Below are positions 44,016 through 52,878 of a stretch of 64,000 nucleotides of DNA, piece after piece (within the stretch, counting starts at the first letter, position 1; each line of letters begins with the position of its first letter). The position numbers and the translations under genes were made by a program. This stretch comes from Pseudoflavonifractor sp. Marseille-P3106 (GTDB taxonomy: Bacteria > Bacillota > Clostridia > Oscillospirales > Oscillospiraceae): assembly GCA_900169975.1 (NCBI GenBank), contig LT827126.1, positions 248,001-312,000 of the forward strand, written 5' to 3'. The notes below the pieces were generated by a model. The model saw only the letters and a list, made by a program, of their open reading frames with translations. It was not told the origin of the DNA and did no database searches.

Positions 44016-45389
44016 ATGGAACGATTTGGATATGACTTTAATCAGAAACTCGCACTTGCACAGGTAAGTGCATATTGCGGCGAAAACGTAGAGCAGGCAA
44101 GGGCTTGCTGTCATACGTCTCCCAGCTTTGAACGTGACCTGTTCAAAAATTCCTATGTGATGCTGAAAGGCACTCTGGAAGGCTATGAAAAGCTATTTAT
44201 CAGCGAAGAACAGCACGGGAGCAGAGGACAAAGTGAGGATGTAAGGGAGCAAAACCAACGCAGGCGCGAATTCCTGCAGGCTGTCGCTAAGACGACGGAT
44301 ACTACAACGCAAAGGAAAAAGCTGGAGCGGACGCTGAAAAGAATCAAAGATAAGGGGCTGTTCGAGTCCTGCGCGAGCAAATTCTGGCTCCCGGATTTTG
44401 AGTTTGTCGGACCGGATGGTGTTCAGAAGAATAAGCCAAACTGGCAGCGTGTACGTAACCTGATTTGCGGCCTTATGCAGTGTGGTTCCAAAGTGGATTT
44501 TACAATCCACTCTTTGACCGATGAGGAATGGCTCAGCGCCATCGAGACAGCCGTTGCCCTGCACTATCCCGAAGACATCGTGGATGATTCCGTCAGCTCT
44601 TATGCCATCCATATCCCAGAGCTTATGAATGAGATTTGGATTCTGGTCGTGCTCATTCATATGGCAAATTCCTATGAAAACCTGCTGATGGAGTCCCGCT
44701 TTGACCGGCAGAAAAGTGAAGAGTATGACGATTTGGCTGACGCATATCGAAGCCTTGTCTCCGCCTACAACGCGCTTGCCGCAAAGCAGGACCGCGAGAG
44801 CGAGAGCACAAAAGTCTCTGAGATACAAGAACAGGCTGAACGTCAAAAAAAAGAGGACGGCAAGAAAATTTTCGCCCTGGAGCGAGATGTTGAGAAACTC
44901 CGCCAAGAGGTCGAGAAACTCCGCCGGGAGAAAGACCATATCGCAGACCTGTGGACCCGCGAGATGGATGCCCTTACCTCTGAAACAAGTGAAAATGAGC
45001 CGTCAACAGATAAAGGGAACCAAATTGCGGTTGAGAACCAGCCCACGGATGAGGAGCTTTTTGGGAATATCGAACTCCCAGAAAAGAATGTACTGTTCCT
45101 GGGCGGCTGGACAAAACTTGTTCAGTCCGTGAAGCAGCGCCACCCGCACTGGCTCTTCATCAACAGTGAGGATGACCGCCACAACAAGGGCTCTGAGAGA
45201 ATTGACACGGTGTTCTTCTTCTATGGCTATATCAGTCACAAGCTGGCCTGGCGGGTCTACAATGAGCTTCGGGATGACGTGGAGACCATCTTTGTCAGTC
45301 AGAAGAACGAAGCCAAAATGGAACTGGAAATGAAAAAGGGCTACGCCTTAGCCCAGGAAGCAAAACAGGCCAACGCAGAAACCGCTTGA
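44016..45389 (+). CDS. coiled-coil protein with C-terminal DUF2325-like domain
   Basis: 457 residues from ATG 44016 (GAAAGGAG upstream). Residues about 1-230 are helical and unrecognised. Residues about 235-320 form a coiled coil (SEIQEQAERQKKEDGKKIFA, then EKLRQEVEKLRREKDHI). The C-terminal 95 residues start NVLFLGGWTKLVQSVKQRHP and continue VFFFYGYISHKLAWRVY, matching DUF2325, a Rossmann-like domain common in Firmicutes with unknown function. The domain order (recognition part, coiled coil, small Rossmann domain) looks like a scaffold or sensor. Confidence 0.78.
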   Translation: MERFGYDFNQKLALAQVSAYCGENVEQARACCHTSPSFERDLFKNSYVMLKGTLEGYEKLFISEEQHGSRGQSEDVREQNQRRREFLQAVAKTTDTTTQRKKLERTLKRIKDKGLFESCASKFWLPDFEFVGPDGVQKNKPNWQRVRNLICGLMQCGSKVDFTIHSLTDEEWLSAIETAVALHYPEDIVDDSVSSYAIHIPELMNEIWILVVLIHMANSYENLLMESRFDRQKSEEYDDLADAYRSLVSAYNALAAKQDRESESTKVSEIQEQAERQKKEDGKKIFALERDVEKLRQEVEKLRREKDHIADLWTREMDALTSETSENEPSTDKGNQIAVENQPTDEELFGNIELPEKNVLFLGGWTKLVQSVKQRHPHWLFINSEDDRHNKGSERIDTVFFFYGYISHKLAWRVYNELRDDVETIFVSQKNEAKMELEMKKGYALAQEAKQANAETA

Positions 45390-45424
45390 CCCTAGCATAC
45401 GACCACGGCAGAAAGGAGAAAATC

Positions 45425-45649
45425 ATGGATATGGATGTACAGAAGTTAGTACCTAACCAGCATGTATGGCTCACCATCAACAATACGGCTGGAGAACCTC
45501 AGTATATCATTACTTCTCAGAGTGAATATGACCGCCGGGAGTACCACATCTACGCCATTAAAGGCGATAAGGTAAAGCTCCTGGGGAGCGGGCCCAGCCC
45601 AAAAGAATTGGAAGATAAGTACGTCAAAATCGATAAACTTTTTGGTTAA
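45425..45649 (+). CDS. small hypothetical protein
   Basis: 74 residues from ATG 45425, with AGAAAGGAG upstream. Soluble, beta-rich (HVWLTINNTAGEPQYIITS), ending KYVKIDKLFG. Same transcript as the preceding gene and 12 bases before the next one. Confidence 0.6.
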   Translation: MDMDVQKLVPNQHVWLTINNTAGEPQYIITSQSEYDRREYHIYAIKGDKVKLLGSGPSPKELEDKYVKIDKLFG

Positions 45650-45661
45650 GGGGCGTGCGGT

Positions 45662-45955
45662 ATGGACAAATATCGGATGATGGCAAAAGAGTATGGGAGC
45701 AATCCAAGTGTGAGATGCCGGGACTGCTGCAACTGCCAAAAGGTCCCCTCCAGCCCTAATAGCAGATATTGCATTGCATTTGGCTGGGTCGAGGGGTATG
45801 ATTGTACTTGGAGTACCGAGCGGTTTGGTGGCTGCGGCCTATATAACCACCCATTCAAGGCGTTGCGGCCCCGGCATGTACCGCTTGCCGAAGTATACCT
45901 CAAAAAGAAAACAACGAATCCGCAGCCTGATGTGGAGCAGTTCAAACTGTTCTAA
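45662..45955 (+). CDS. cysteine-rich small protein
   Basis: 97 residues from ATG 45662. Seven cysteines: CRDCCNCQ, then one in RYCIAFG, one in YDCTW and one in GGCGLY. The spacing suggests a metal or Fe-S site. The N-terminus MDKYRMMAKEYG is helical. No family is recognised. Confidence 0.62.
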   Translation: MDKYRMMAKEYGSNPSVRCRDCCNCQKVPSSPNSRYCIAFGWVEGYDCTWSTERFGGCGLYNHPFKALRPRHVPLAEVYLKKKTTNPQPDVEQFKLF

Positions 45956-45984
45956 TCCGGCTGATAGGGGAGGAGAGAAACTAT

Positions 45985-46815
45985 ATGGCATTTGTATTAG
46001 AGACTTTTCGGGGTTTCATCGCCCTAATTGGGATACCGTGCGCGATTGCATTATTTTTGGAAATCCGGCGGATTGGAGGTCTGAGAGCGTTGGAGCAAAG
46101 GCTCCATCCGAAGAAAAGTTCGCCTGAGTACAATAAAGCTGAAGATGATATCTTCCAAGAGTCCAATTTCGAAAGGAATGTAAAACCCCGGTCGACCAGG
46201 CCCCATCGCAATATCTGGTTCAGCCAGGCGGGTAAGTCTATCTGCGGATTTGATGAAATCCAGCGATTCAAAATCGATTCTATGAAAAGGAGTATGCCTC
46301 CATATCTGGCTGTTCTCCTTCTTGAATATATCGTATTCCTCCCGTTCCTTGGCCACCTGGGGTGCATCCTCAGCAACTGGCTGCATGACAATGTGGGATT
46401 TGGTATCGCCAACATTGGCGCGGATTACCTCTCCCTGCATCTCACCCTGGCCACGCTCTATGCGGCTATCGAACTCGTCCTGCACAGTATTGGGCTGGTG
46501 ATTCGAAATAGGGAACAGACTGTCTTTGACATTCTCTGCAACATGAGAGACTACCTGTGCGAGAAACTTGGCAAAGAGAGAGGGAACGAGGCGGCCCGCT
46601 TTATCGCTCTTATCATGGACGTCTACATGGACAGACAGGACAGAAACGAGTTTATCAAGCTGTCAAAAAATATCCGGCTCGAATGTAATCCGCCCGGGCG
46701 GGCTTTCGTCCGATACATCCTCTCCTTGTTTGACGCCAAGCAGAATACACTGCAGGCCGTCTCTATGACACAGGAAGGGGAGACCCTCCTCCGGGAAATC
46801 CGGGTCTGTGTATAG
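45985..46815 (+). CDS. hypothetical membrane protein
   Basis: 276 residues from ATG 45985, with GGGGAGGAG upstream. Hydrophobic segments near 8-25, 108-128 and 150-175 suggest three membrane passes. The C-terminal 90 residues are soluble (REQTVFDILCNMRDYLCEKL). It ends the operon started at 44016. Not recognised. Confidence 0.68.
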   Translation: MAFVLETFRGFIALIGIPCAIALFLEIRRIGGLRALEQRLHPKKSSPEYNKAEDDIFQESNFERNVKPRSTRPHRNIWFSQAGKSICGFDEIQRFKIDSMKRSMPPYLAVLLLEYIVFLPFLGHLGCILSNWLHDNVGFGIANIGADYLSLHLTLATLYAAIELVLHSIGLVIRNREQTVFDILCNMRDYLCEKLGKERGNEAARFIALIMDVYMDRQDRNEFIKLSKNIRLECNPPGRAFVRYILSLFDAKQNTLQAVSMTQEGETLLREIRVCV

Positions 46816-46830
46816 AAGCATATTTGAAAA

Positions 46831-46858
46831 GGGAACTGCACGCAGCAGTTCTCTTTTT
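46831..46858 (+). terminator. terminator
   Basis: GAACTGC, loop ACGCA, GCAGTTC, then TCTTTTT. Confidence 0.85.
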
Positions 46859-46867
46859 GCTGGATAA

Positions 46868-46896
46868 TTGACCAAAATAGTATTATATGGTATAAT
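46868..46896 (+). promoter_or_regulatory. family A promoter, pseudokinase operon
   Basis: TTGACC (46868-46873), 17 bp, TATAAT (46891-46896), TATATGGTATAATATAC context. Confidence 0.86.
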
Positions 46897-46930
46897 ATAC
46901 CGAACCATAATGAAAGGAGGGACGCATATC

Positions 46931-47200
46931 ATGCCCGCCTATCGATATAAGACACAGGAACAGAAGGAAAAGCATCTGGCCTACCGTCGGGAGAACTACC
47001 GGAAAAACCGGGAGCATATTCGGAAACGGGACAACGAGACGGCCAGGCGGAACCGATTACAGAAGCCGGAGCAATACGCGGCTTATGCGAAGAAGCACCA
47101 GAAACGCCTTGCGGAGAGCGGGGAAGTCAGATTTGAGGACAATCCAGACCGCGAGATGATTGAGATGGAGATTGCCCGGGAGGTTGGAGAAGTTGGCTGA
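46931..47200 (+). CDS. small highly basic helical protein
   Basis: 89 residues from ATG 46931, with AAAGGAGGG upstream. Very rich in Lys, Arg, Glu and Asn (LAYRRENYRKNREHIRKRDN), so probably one long helix or a nucleic-acid-binding peptide. It overlaps the next gene's start by a few bases, which ties their translation. Not recognised. Confidence 0.63.
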   Translation: MPAYRYKTQEQKEKHLAYRRENYRKNREHIRKRDNETARRNRLQKPEQYAAYAKKHQKRLAESGEVRFEDNPDREMIEMEIAREVGEVG

Positions 47201-49826
47201 CAACAAGTTTGAACTTCAAGTGTTCTGCACAGAGCACAACCTGATTCGCTCTACCTATTTCAGCGATACCTACCGGGCTACCTTTGAACTGGATGGTATC
47301 ACAAAATCCTGGGACATCACGCATATCTCGCTTCCATTCAGCGAAGAAAAGGAACGCCTGCTGCAGGCTCGGTTTGGCATTCCCAGCGACGAACTGTTTG
47401 AGTTCTATAAGAGGTTTGCTAAGTGTGTCCAAAACAGCATGGCCGTCGTGAAATATATCAACGACATTCCACTGGAGGACCAATCTCAAAATGCAGACGG
47501 CACGCCGAAGCGTGACCCAGCGGTTGCTGTCAAAAGCTCTGCTGCTCTGTACAAATACAAGCGGATAATCAAAAAGGCGGATAAGCACGGCTCCGATGTC
47601 TATTTGGTCACAGAACCCCTGGACCCGTTTGTTGGCAGTGAATTTTGCACTGGGACAGCCATTTCTCTCAGCAATCTACTCTCTTTCGCTGCTCGGGCTA
47701 CACAGATTATCAATGGGTTTGCCTACTATGGGTTCCATGTGGGCGGATTTGATTTGGATACAATCTTCTTCCAGAATATTGATGGGAAGAAGTTCTTCAC
47801 GTTTGGTTCCTTCCTCTATGCCGGTTTTGACCAGGACCGTCTCCCAACGAACTGGAAGGGAGCGGCCTGGCCGGATATGAAAGAACTGCCGACGCTCCCA
47901 GCAAGCACAGACCAGAGGGTAAAGGAAGGCAGTGCGCCGAGCCTTGTCAGTGATATGCACTCTTTGGTCGCCCTTCTCTGGACGATACTCAGCGGCAAGA
48001 ACTACCGAGACGTTCCAGATTATGAGGAAGCTCCCCGTTACGCCCCTGCCGAGCTTCTGGAGGTTCTCGTGCAGGGACGGGACAGCGATGACCCGGATAC
48101 TCTGAGGGTCATGTCAAAACGGTTCCACGCCCTGATGCGAAGCATCCGGCGGCAGGAACTCCCGGACACGGTAATCCACATGGCCGAGCCACCAGATTAT
48201 CTGGCTGAATATCTTGCCAAACAGGAAGATGAGCCAGCCGAGGAAGTACAGCCTGCAGAGGCCAACTCAGACGCCGCTACTAAGGGTGATGTCATAGAGA
48301 CCCAGGAAACACGACCCGAATCAGAGAGTGAGAACCCGAGGACACAAGAAATCCCTGCTGCGGACGCCGACAAAGACGATGGCCAGCAGGGAATTTCTGA
48401 GCAAGAGGCATCTCCTAAAATGCCCATCCATGCGGAAATCGTTGCAGAGGTCGTTGCAGTCACCGTGCCGACAGCACTGGCGGCTAAGGCTGTCTCTGAG
48501 CAACTGACGACAGAAAAGGCGTCCAGTGGAGAGTCAGATAACACCACGCCGCTGGAGGAAGAGACGCATGAGGCAGACGAACCCCATCAGGAAATCCTTC
48601 CAGAGCCTCCGCAGAAGGCCGAAGCACTAGAGATGGGTGCAGATACTCAGCAGACAGTAAAAAGCCACACGGGCTCTCCTGAGGGCGTGGAGACGCCTTC
48701 TGATGGACCTGCGGCGGGCGAGGATACATCTGAACAGGAGAAAGAAACTCCTGAAGCGTCTTCTACCGATTTGAAGCTGTCTAGTCAGCCGGAAGCGGAA
48801 TCACATGAGGATTCCAGGCCAGCTACCGAGAGTGAATCGCATGAGACTGCGCCCCCTGAGCCTAAAGAAGAAGCGTCGGTGGTTCCTCCTTCAGAACCGC
48901 CCGAGGAACCAGTACTTCAAGAGGCTCCCGCCAAACCAGAGGAGGCTGTGCAGGAACCGAAGCAGGAAGTCTCTCAGCATGACAGTACCCCGCCTCAGAA
49001 GACTGCAGAGGAACAGCCGGAAATCAAAAAGGAGGATGCCGTACCGCCTGCCGGTATGACTTCGCCCACAGCGGGTCAGCCATCTATGTTCCAGGGCCCC
49101 ATCTTTATCCCGGTGCCTTATGGCCAACCGGGAGGGCAGCAGGGATTTATGGCGGTGTATCCGCCGCAAGTCATGACTGGACAGCAGGGAGTGACCCCTG
49201 TGGTACAGCAGCCTGCCGCAACGCCACAGACGGTTCCGGCCCCCGCTGCTCAGCCGCAGACACCACAACAGACCACAGCCGCAGAGCCTGCTACTCCAAC
49301 GGCAGTTCCAAAACCGCAACCCGTGGTGGAAAAACCAGCAGCGGCTCCCGCCCCGGCCACGAAACAGGAACCGAAACCAGCACCGGCACAAGCGCCAGCG
49401 CCCAAACCGGCCCAAAAGGTGATTCGGCGTACAGTCACGACCTACCGGAAGCCGAAGAAGCAGAGCAAGGCCGGAACTTTCTTCCTGGTGCTCCTGCTCG
49501 TCGCTATTCTCGCTTTCTTGGGAATGTGCGCAGCACAATACATGGGCTATGATGTCCCTTACGATATCCCGTTCATTGACGAACTGCGGGGCGTCGCGGA
49601 TTTCACGGTCACACCGGAATCTGTCACAATTCAAGTCGGGGAGGAGGTCGTCCTGACTTCCTCCGAAGGATGCACCCTCAGCAGTTCCGACCACAATGTT
49701 GCGGTCGTCAGTGATACCGGCCATGTCAGGGGTATCGGTCTTGGCACATGCACCATAACCGCAAGGGCGTCCAGCTCGTCCTCGGTGGTCCGCATCCCGG
49801 TGACGGTATTGCAGGGTTCCGCCTAA
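47193..49826 (+). CDS. transmembrane pseudokinase-like protein with outer BIG2 domain
   Basis: 877 residues from TTG 47193, nine bases after GGAGG. Residues about 1-330 resemble a degenerate protein kinase fold: YKYKRIIKKADKHGSDVYLV like the N-lobe, GGFDLDTIFF in place of the catalytic loop, FGSFLYAGF in place of DFG, and SDMHSLVALLWTILSG like the SDIYSLG segment. HRD and DFG are missing, so catalysis is doubtful. About 400 residues of Pro/Glu/Gln-rich disorder follow, then one membrane helix (FFLVLLLVAILAFLGMCA) and a bacterial Ig-like (BIG2) domain of 70 residues outside. It could transmit a wall signal inward. The fold call is by motif only. Confidence 0.72.
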   Translation: MADNKFELQVFCTEHNLIRSTYFSDTYRATFELDGITKSWDITHISLPFSEEKERLLQARFGIPSDELFEFYKRFAKCVQNSMAVVKYINDIPLEDQSQNADGTPKRDPAVAVKSSAALYKYKRIIKKADKHGSDVYLVTEPLDPFVGSEFCTGTAISLSNLLSFAARATQIINGFAYYGFHVGGFDLDTIFFQNIDGKKFFTFGSFLYAGFDQDRLPTNWKGAAWPDMKELPTLPASTDQRVKEGSAPSLVSDMHSLVALLWTILSGKNYRDVPDYEEAPRYAPAELLEVLVQGRDSDDPDTLRVMSKRFHALMRSIRRQELPDTVIHMAEPPDYLAEYLAKQEDEPAEEVQPAEANSDAATKGDVIETQETRPESESENPRTQEIPAADADKDDGQQGISEQEASPKMPIHAEIVAEVVAVTVPTALAAKAVSEQLTTEKASSGESDNTTPLEEETHEADEPHQEILPEPPQKAEALEMGADTQQTVKSHTGSPEGVETPSDGPAAGEDTSEQEKETPEASSTDLKLSSQPEAESHEDSRPATESESHETAPPEPKEEASVVPPSEPPEEPVLQEAPAKPEEAVQEPKQEVSQHDSTPPQKTAEEQPEIKKEDAVPPAGMTSPTAGQPSMFQGPIFIPVPYGQPGGQQGFMAVYPPQVMTGQQGVTPVVQQPAATPQTVPAPAAQPQTPQQTTAAEPATPTAVPKPQPVVEKPAAAPAPATKQEPKPAPAQAPAPKPAQKVIRRTVTTYRKPKKQSKAGTFFLVLLLVAILAFLGMCAAQYMGYDVPYDIPFIDELRGVADFTVTPESVTIQVGEEVVLTSSEGCTLSSSDHNVAVVSDTGHVRGIGLGTCTITARASSSSSVVRIPVTVLQGSA

Positions 49827-49829
49827 CGC

Positions 49830-49862
49830 GAAAGGAGCAAGCGAAATAGGCTTGCTCCTTTT
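49830..49862 (+). terminator. terminator
   Basis: AAAGGAGCAAGC, loop GAAATAG, GCTTGCTCCTTTT. Confidence 0.9.
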
Positions 49863-49940
49863 CTCTGCCCGCAGTACCGCTATTTTCCTACAAAAGTGAA
49901 AAGATCTTAAGGATTTAGTTGGTGTTGCCGCTGAAAATTA

Positions 49941-49969
49941 TTGACTAATATAATGATAAATGGTACAAT
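49941..49969 (+). promoter_or_regulatory. family A promoter, HU gene
   Basis: TTGACT (49941-49946), 17 bp, TACAAT (49964-49969). The spacer AATATAATGATAAATGG equals that at 17713-17729, while the -10 is TACAAT as in family B. Confidence 0.84.
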
Positions 49970-50016
49970 ATAGATAACCGGGCGACTGGTAAATTCAAAA
50001 CAAAGAGGGGTAATTT

Positions 50017-50322
50017 ATGAACAAGAGCGAGTTCATTACCGTCGTGGCACAGAAGTCTGGCCAGCCCAAGGCCCTCACTGCAGATATCATCAACGCTGCG
50101 CTGGAGGCGATTACGGAGACGGTTCAGAAGAAAGAGAGCATCTCTATCGTCGGCTTTGGTACGCTAGAGGTCAAGGAGCGCAAGGCCCGGAAGGGCTACA
50201 ATCCCCGGACCCAGGAGGAAGTGGAGATTCCCGCTTCGTACCGGCCGTTCTTCAAGCCCGGCAGTAAGCTGAAGGAAGCCGCGAACGCGAAGAAACCCGG
50301 CAAAGGCAAAAAGAAGAAGTAA
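50017..50322 (+). CDS. HU-family DNA-binding protein with Lys-rich tail
   Basis: 101 residues. HU core of about 90 residues: MNKSEFITVVAQKSG, ITETVQKKESISIVGFGTLE, then RKGYNPRTQEEVEIPASY and FKPGSKLKE. The final residues are a Lys/Gly-rich extension (KPGKGKKKK), longer than in standard HU. HU bends and compacts DNA. An element-coded copy may package or repress the replicon. Terminator directly downstream. Confidence 0.93.
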   Translation: MNKSEFITVVAQKSGQPKALTADIINAALEAITETVQKKESISIVGFGTLEVKERKARKGYNPRTQEEVEIPASYRPFFKPGSKLKEAANAKKPGKGKKKK

Positions 50323-50330
50323 TCCCTGCG

Positions 50331-50361
50331 GACGGGCACTGAAAACCAGTGCCCGTCTTTT
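50331..50361 (+). terminator. terminator of the HU gene
   Basis: GACGGGCACTG, loop AAAAC, CAGTGCCCGTC, TTTT. Confidence 0.9.
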
Positions 50362-50368
50362 CACGTAT

Positions 50369-50505
50369 TTGACCCTCTCAAATGGGAAATGGTACAATAT
50401 TGATATAAACAAGGAAGTATCGATACCCTTTAATTGAATTTGAAATACTCAGTCAGCAAGACCATTTGAATGGGATTGCTGGCTTTTTTATATACACAAA
50501 CGACA
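50369..50505 (+). promoter_or_regulatory. family B promoter-terminator leader, copy 3
   Basis: TTGACC (50369-50374), 18 bp, TACAAT (50393-50398), AAGGAAGTAT (50411-50420), AGTCAGCAA pairing with TTGCTGGCT plus CCAT/ATGG (50451-50484), T-run, TATATACACAAAC. Confidence 0.87.
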
Positions 50506-50524
50506 AAAGGAGGTTCCATAGTCT

Positions 50525-52246
50525 ATGACAAAAAAGAAAACGGCCCTCTCCGCATTGGACAAAGCCTTTGCCATTGCTGGTAGGTTCCCATCCATGGTGC
50601 CGGGCGAGTTCCGGGCGGAGTTGGTCAGGTTTCGGTCCAGACACAAAGACAAGGCGGCATTCCTTGGACTCAAAGAGTCACCAGCGGAGAAGGTGACGGT
50701 AACACCAGAAAACCTCGATTTTCTGGAGCGGGTCCAGAAGAAAGAGAACGACATGGAGTATGTCGCTGTGATGCGGGATTTGACCCTCGGGTTCTGGTAC
50801 AATCAGAAGGTCGTATATCAGTTCCTACCGGAGACCCTGGAGTACATCAAAAATGTGTTTAAGCCGGAACAGATTCAGGTCAACCTGAATGCGGTGATTC
50901 GCAGGATGTGCAGCAAGCCAATTTACATTGGTCTGCCGAACGGCAGCGACATACAGGGCTTTTTCTGTTCCTGTGTCTCGCTGATAAACGAGACCTGGAG
51001 CATCCCGCTGGGAGACCACCCGCCAGCACTCAACGCAATCATCGTGGAGCAACCAACGGCGCATATCTATCTCCATATGGGCGGAGACACCTCTCTGGCA
51101 AGTGTTTTCCGGGACGACACTCCAGAAGCGGGAAAACTGCTTTTTAGCTGCCTGTCATATCTTGCGATTACCCAGTATATGGCGGACGCGCAGAAGCAGG
51201 TCTTCGTTCCGTACGATAGAGGCAACTGCGAGTATTACATCATCCATCCCATCAGTTTCCCAGACTGCGATGAGAACTGCTTCGACTATCTGAAGCAGCA
51301 GGATGGCTGGATAAAGACGGGTCTCAGCCCGTTCTTCAACTATATCAGCCGTCAAAATATGGTCAAGGACTTTGATGTGTACTTGAAGAAGTACGAACAG
51401 TGGAAGGACTATCCATTCCAAACAGACACATATGAGAAGTGGCCCCAGGAGGCTGTGGGCTACAAGACACACGAGATGCTGTTTGAGTGGGAAGCCTACA
51501 AGACCATCTATCAGTACAACAACGAGTCTGAGCAGGCGTTCCACCAGAAATACCTGGAGACGCTGGCTATGAACGGATTCCCGGACAGGCTGATAGACTA
51601 TATGCCCTATCCCACCATCGTCCTGAGCCAGCAGGACACGGGGCTGGTGTTTCTGATTTCCCTCTGCAAGTTGGAAGGGGCCCAGGAGCGGGGCGTGTTT
51701 ATCATGTCCCTCTCGACAGACATGGATGAAATCGCTATCATCCCAGCCCGAAAATCTCCCTTTGCAGATGAGAGCCTGCTCCAGCGTGTGAGCGATTCTA
51801 CCAGCGCGATGTGCGCCCTGTACCACATTCTCACAGTTTTGGAGCAAAGGACGCTGAAGCGGCTGGCAAAGGAGACTCTCCAGCAGGGAGACCCCAGCAG
51901 CACCGCATTGGTGCCTGTGGCTCAGACTGCTGATGCGGAAAGAAAAGAGAAGGAGGCTGCGGCTCAGGAGTGGCAGCAGGCAGTCCGCCAGGGGGATGCC
52001 TTGGAGGACGTCCCGTTCATTGAGATGTTCGACCTGACACCGAGGACGGTCAAGCGCATTCCCAATAAGACGGCTATGCGGCGGCATGGTTGGTCCATGA
52101 AGCCCCACTCCAGACGTCAGCATCCCCACCGCTACTGGGTCGGCTCCGGGGAGAACAAACACCTAGAGGTACGTTGGCTGGCCAAAATGCAAATCAACTC
52201 GAAGGATAAGCCGGTCAAGACTACCACAGTCCATGAGCTGAAGTAG
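50525..52246 (+). CDS. large hypothetical protein behind leader copy 3
   Basis: 573 residues from ATG 50525, with AAAGGAGG upstream. Soluble. Residues about 25-450 are an unrecognised alpha/beta region (TLGFWYNQKVVYQFLPETLE, SDIQGFFCSCVSLINE). A helical Gln/Glu/Ala stretch spans about 450-500. The C-terminal 70 residues (RRHGWSMKPHSRRQHPHRYW, then EVRWLAKMQIN) are rich in His, Arg and Trp and look like a compact nucleic-acid-binding element often seen at the end of uncharacterised mobile-element proteins. The only gene between leaders 3 and 4. Confidence 0.72.
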   Translation: MTKKKTALSALDKAFAIAGRFPSMVPGEFRAELVRFRSRHKDKAAFLGLKESPAEKVTVTPENLDFLERVQKKENDMEYVAVMRDLTLGFWYNQKVVYQFLPETLEYIKNVFKPEQIQVNLNAVIRRMCSKPIYIGLPNGSDIQGFFCSCVSLINETWSIPLGDHPPALNAIIVEQPTAHIYLHMGGDTSLASVFRDDTPEAGKLLFSCLSYLAITQYMADAQKQVFVPYDRGNCEYYIIHPISFPDCDENCFDYLKQQDGWIKTGLSPFFNYISRQNMVKDFDVYLKKYEQWKDYPFQTDTYEKWPQEAVGYKTHEMLFEWEAYKTIYQYNNESEQAFHQKYLETLAMNGFPDRLIDYMPYPTIVLSQQDTGLVFLISLCKLEGAQERGVFIMSLSTDMDEIAIIPARKSPFADESLLQRVSDSTSAMCALYHILTVLEQRTLKRLAKETLQQGDPSSTALVPVAQTADAERKEKEAAAQEWQQAVRQGDALEDVPFIEMFDLTPRTVKRIPNKTAMRRHGWSMKPHSRRQHPHRYWVGSGENKHLEVRWLAKMQINSKDKPVKTTTVHELK

Positions 52247-52252
52247 ACTTGA

Positions 52253-52300
52253 GATGCTCTGGTGCTAAAGCGCTTAGGTGCTTAAGCACCAGAGCACCAG
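52253..52300. repeat. octamer array D: six contiguous boxes
   Basis: GATGCTCT, GGTGCTAA, AGCGCTTA, GGTGCTTA, AGCACCAG, AGCACCAG in exact register. It ends 12 bases before the -35 of leader copy 4. Confidence 0.82.
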
Positions 52301-52312
52301 CCCCTTCCTTTT

Positions 52313-52450
52313 TTGACGCTGTGCCAAGTCGCATGGTATAACATTGGTATAAACCAAGGAAGTATCATCATTAAATATCACATTTTGCAGTGCTTTCAGC
52401 CAACAAACCCGCAGAAGCGGGCTTGTTGGCTTTTATATATACACAAACGA
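52313..52450 (+). promoter_or_regulatory. family B promoter-terminator leader, copy 4
   Basis: TTGACG (52313-52318), 18 bp, TATAAC (52337-52342), GGAAGTAT (52358-52365), hairpin AGCCAACAA/TTGTTGGCT with CCCGC/GCGGG (52398-52431), TTTTATATATACACAAAC. Confidence 0.87.
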
Positions 52451-52471
52451 AACCAAAGGAGACAGGACATC

Positions 52472-52843
52472 ATGGATAAGGAATTGATTATTCGACTGAA
52501 CAACTGGGCCAAGGAGCTGGACGGCAATAGCCCTGCCGGTCTCACCGCCGATTTGAGAGCGGCGGCTGACCGACTGACCGAGCTCAGCGTCCGCGAGCCC
52601 TACAAGGAAGGAGTTCACCCTATCGGACACCCCATCGAGGACCTGGATTTGACGGTGCGGACGTATAACTGCATCCGCCGGGCCGGGATTCGAACGATTG
52701 AAGGTCTGTTGGAGTTGGACGCTTACCGGCTGAGCCGCATCAGAAACATGAGCAGCCGGTGTATTCAGGAGGTCCTGGAAAAACTCAAAGCCGCTGGCTA
52801 TGACTGCGCCAATCTGGAAGATAACGGCGGCAACGAGCAGTAA
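52472..52843 (+). CDS. stand-alone RNA polymerase alpha-CTD-like protein
   Basis: 123 residues from ATG 52472. The ribosome site is AAAGGAGA. The longer open frame upstream runs through the leader and is not used here. Residues about 50-112 closely follow the RpoA C-terminal domain: PIEDLDLTVRTYNCIRRAGI, RTIEGLLELDAYRLSRIRNM, then SSRCIQEVLEKLKAAGY, with helix-hairpin-helix spacing. The N-terminal 48 residues (LIIRLNNWAKELDGNSPAGL) replace the alpha-NTD. Alpha-CTD binds UP elements and activators, so this orphan could redirect polymerase or act as a regulator of the leader-B genes. Confidence 0.86.
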   Translation: MDKELIIRLNNWAKELDGNSPAGLTADLRAAADRLTELSVREPYKEGVHPIGHPIEDLDLTVRTYNCIRRAGIRTIEGLLELDAYRLSRIRNMSSRCIQEVLEKLKAAGYDCANLEDNGGNEQ

Positions 52844-52878
52844 CAGAAACAAATTGAAATTCAAGGAGGTTTTTTCTG

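Noticed and set aside
52313..52471. Possible N-terminal extension of the alpha-CTD protein through the leader
   Set aside because: The frame crosses promoter and terminator by chance. A good ribosome site and ATG exist at 52472, and the equivalent extension is blocked by stops in leaders 1, 3 and 6.
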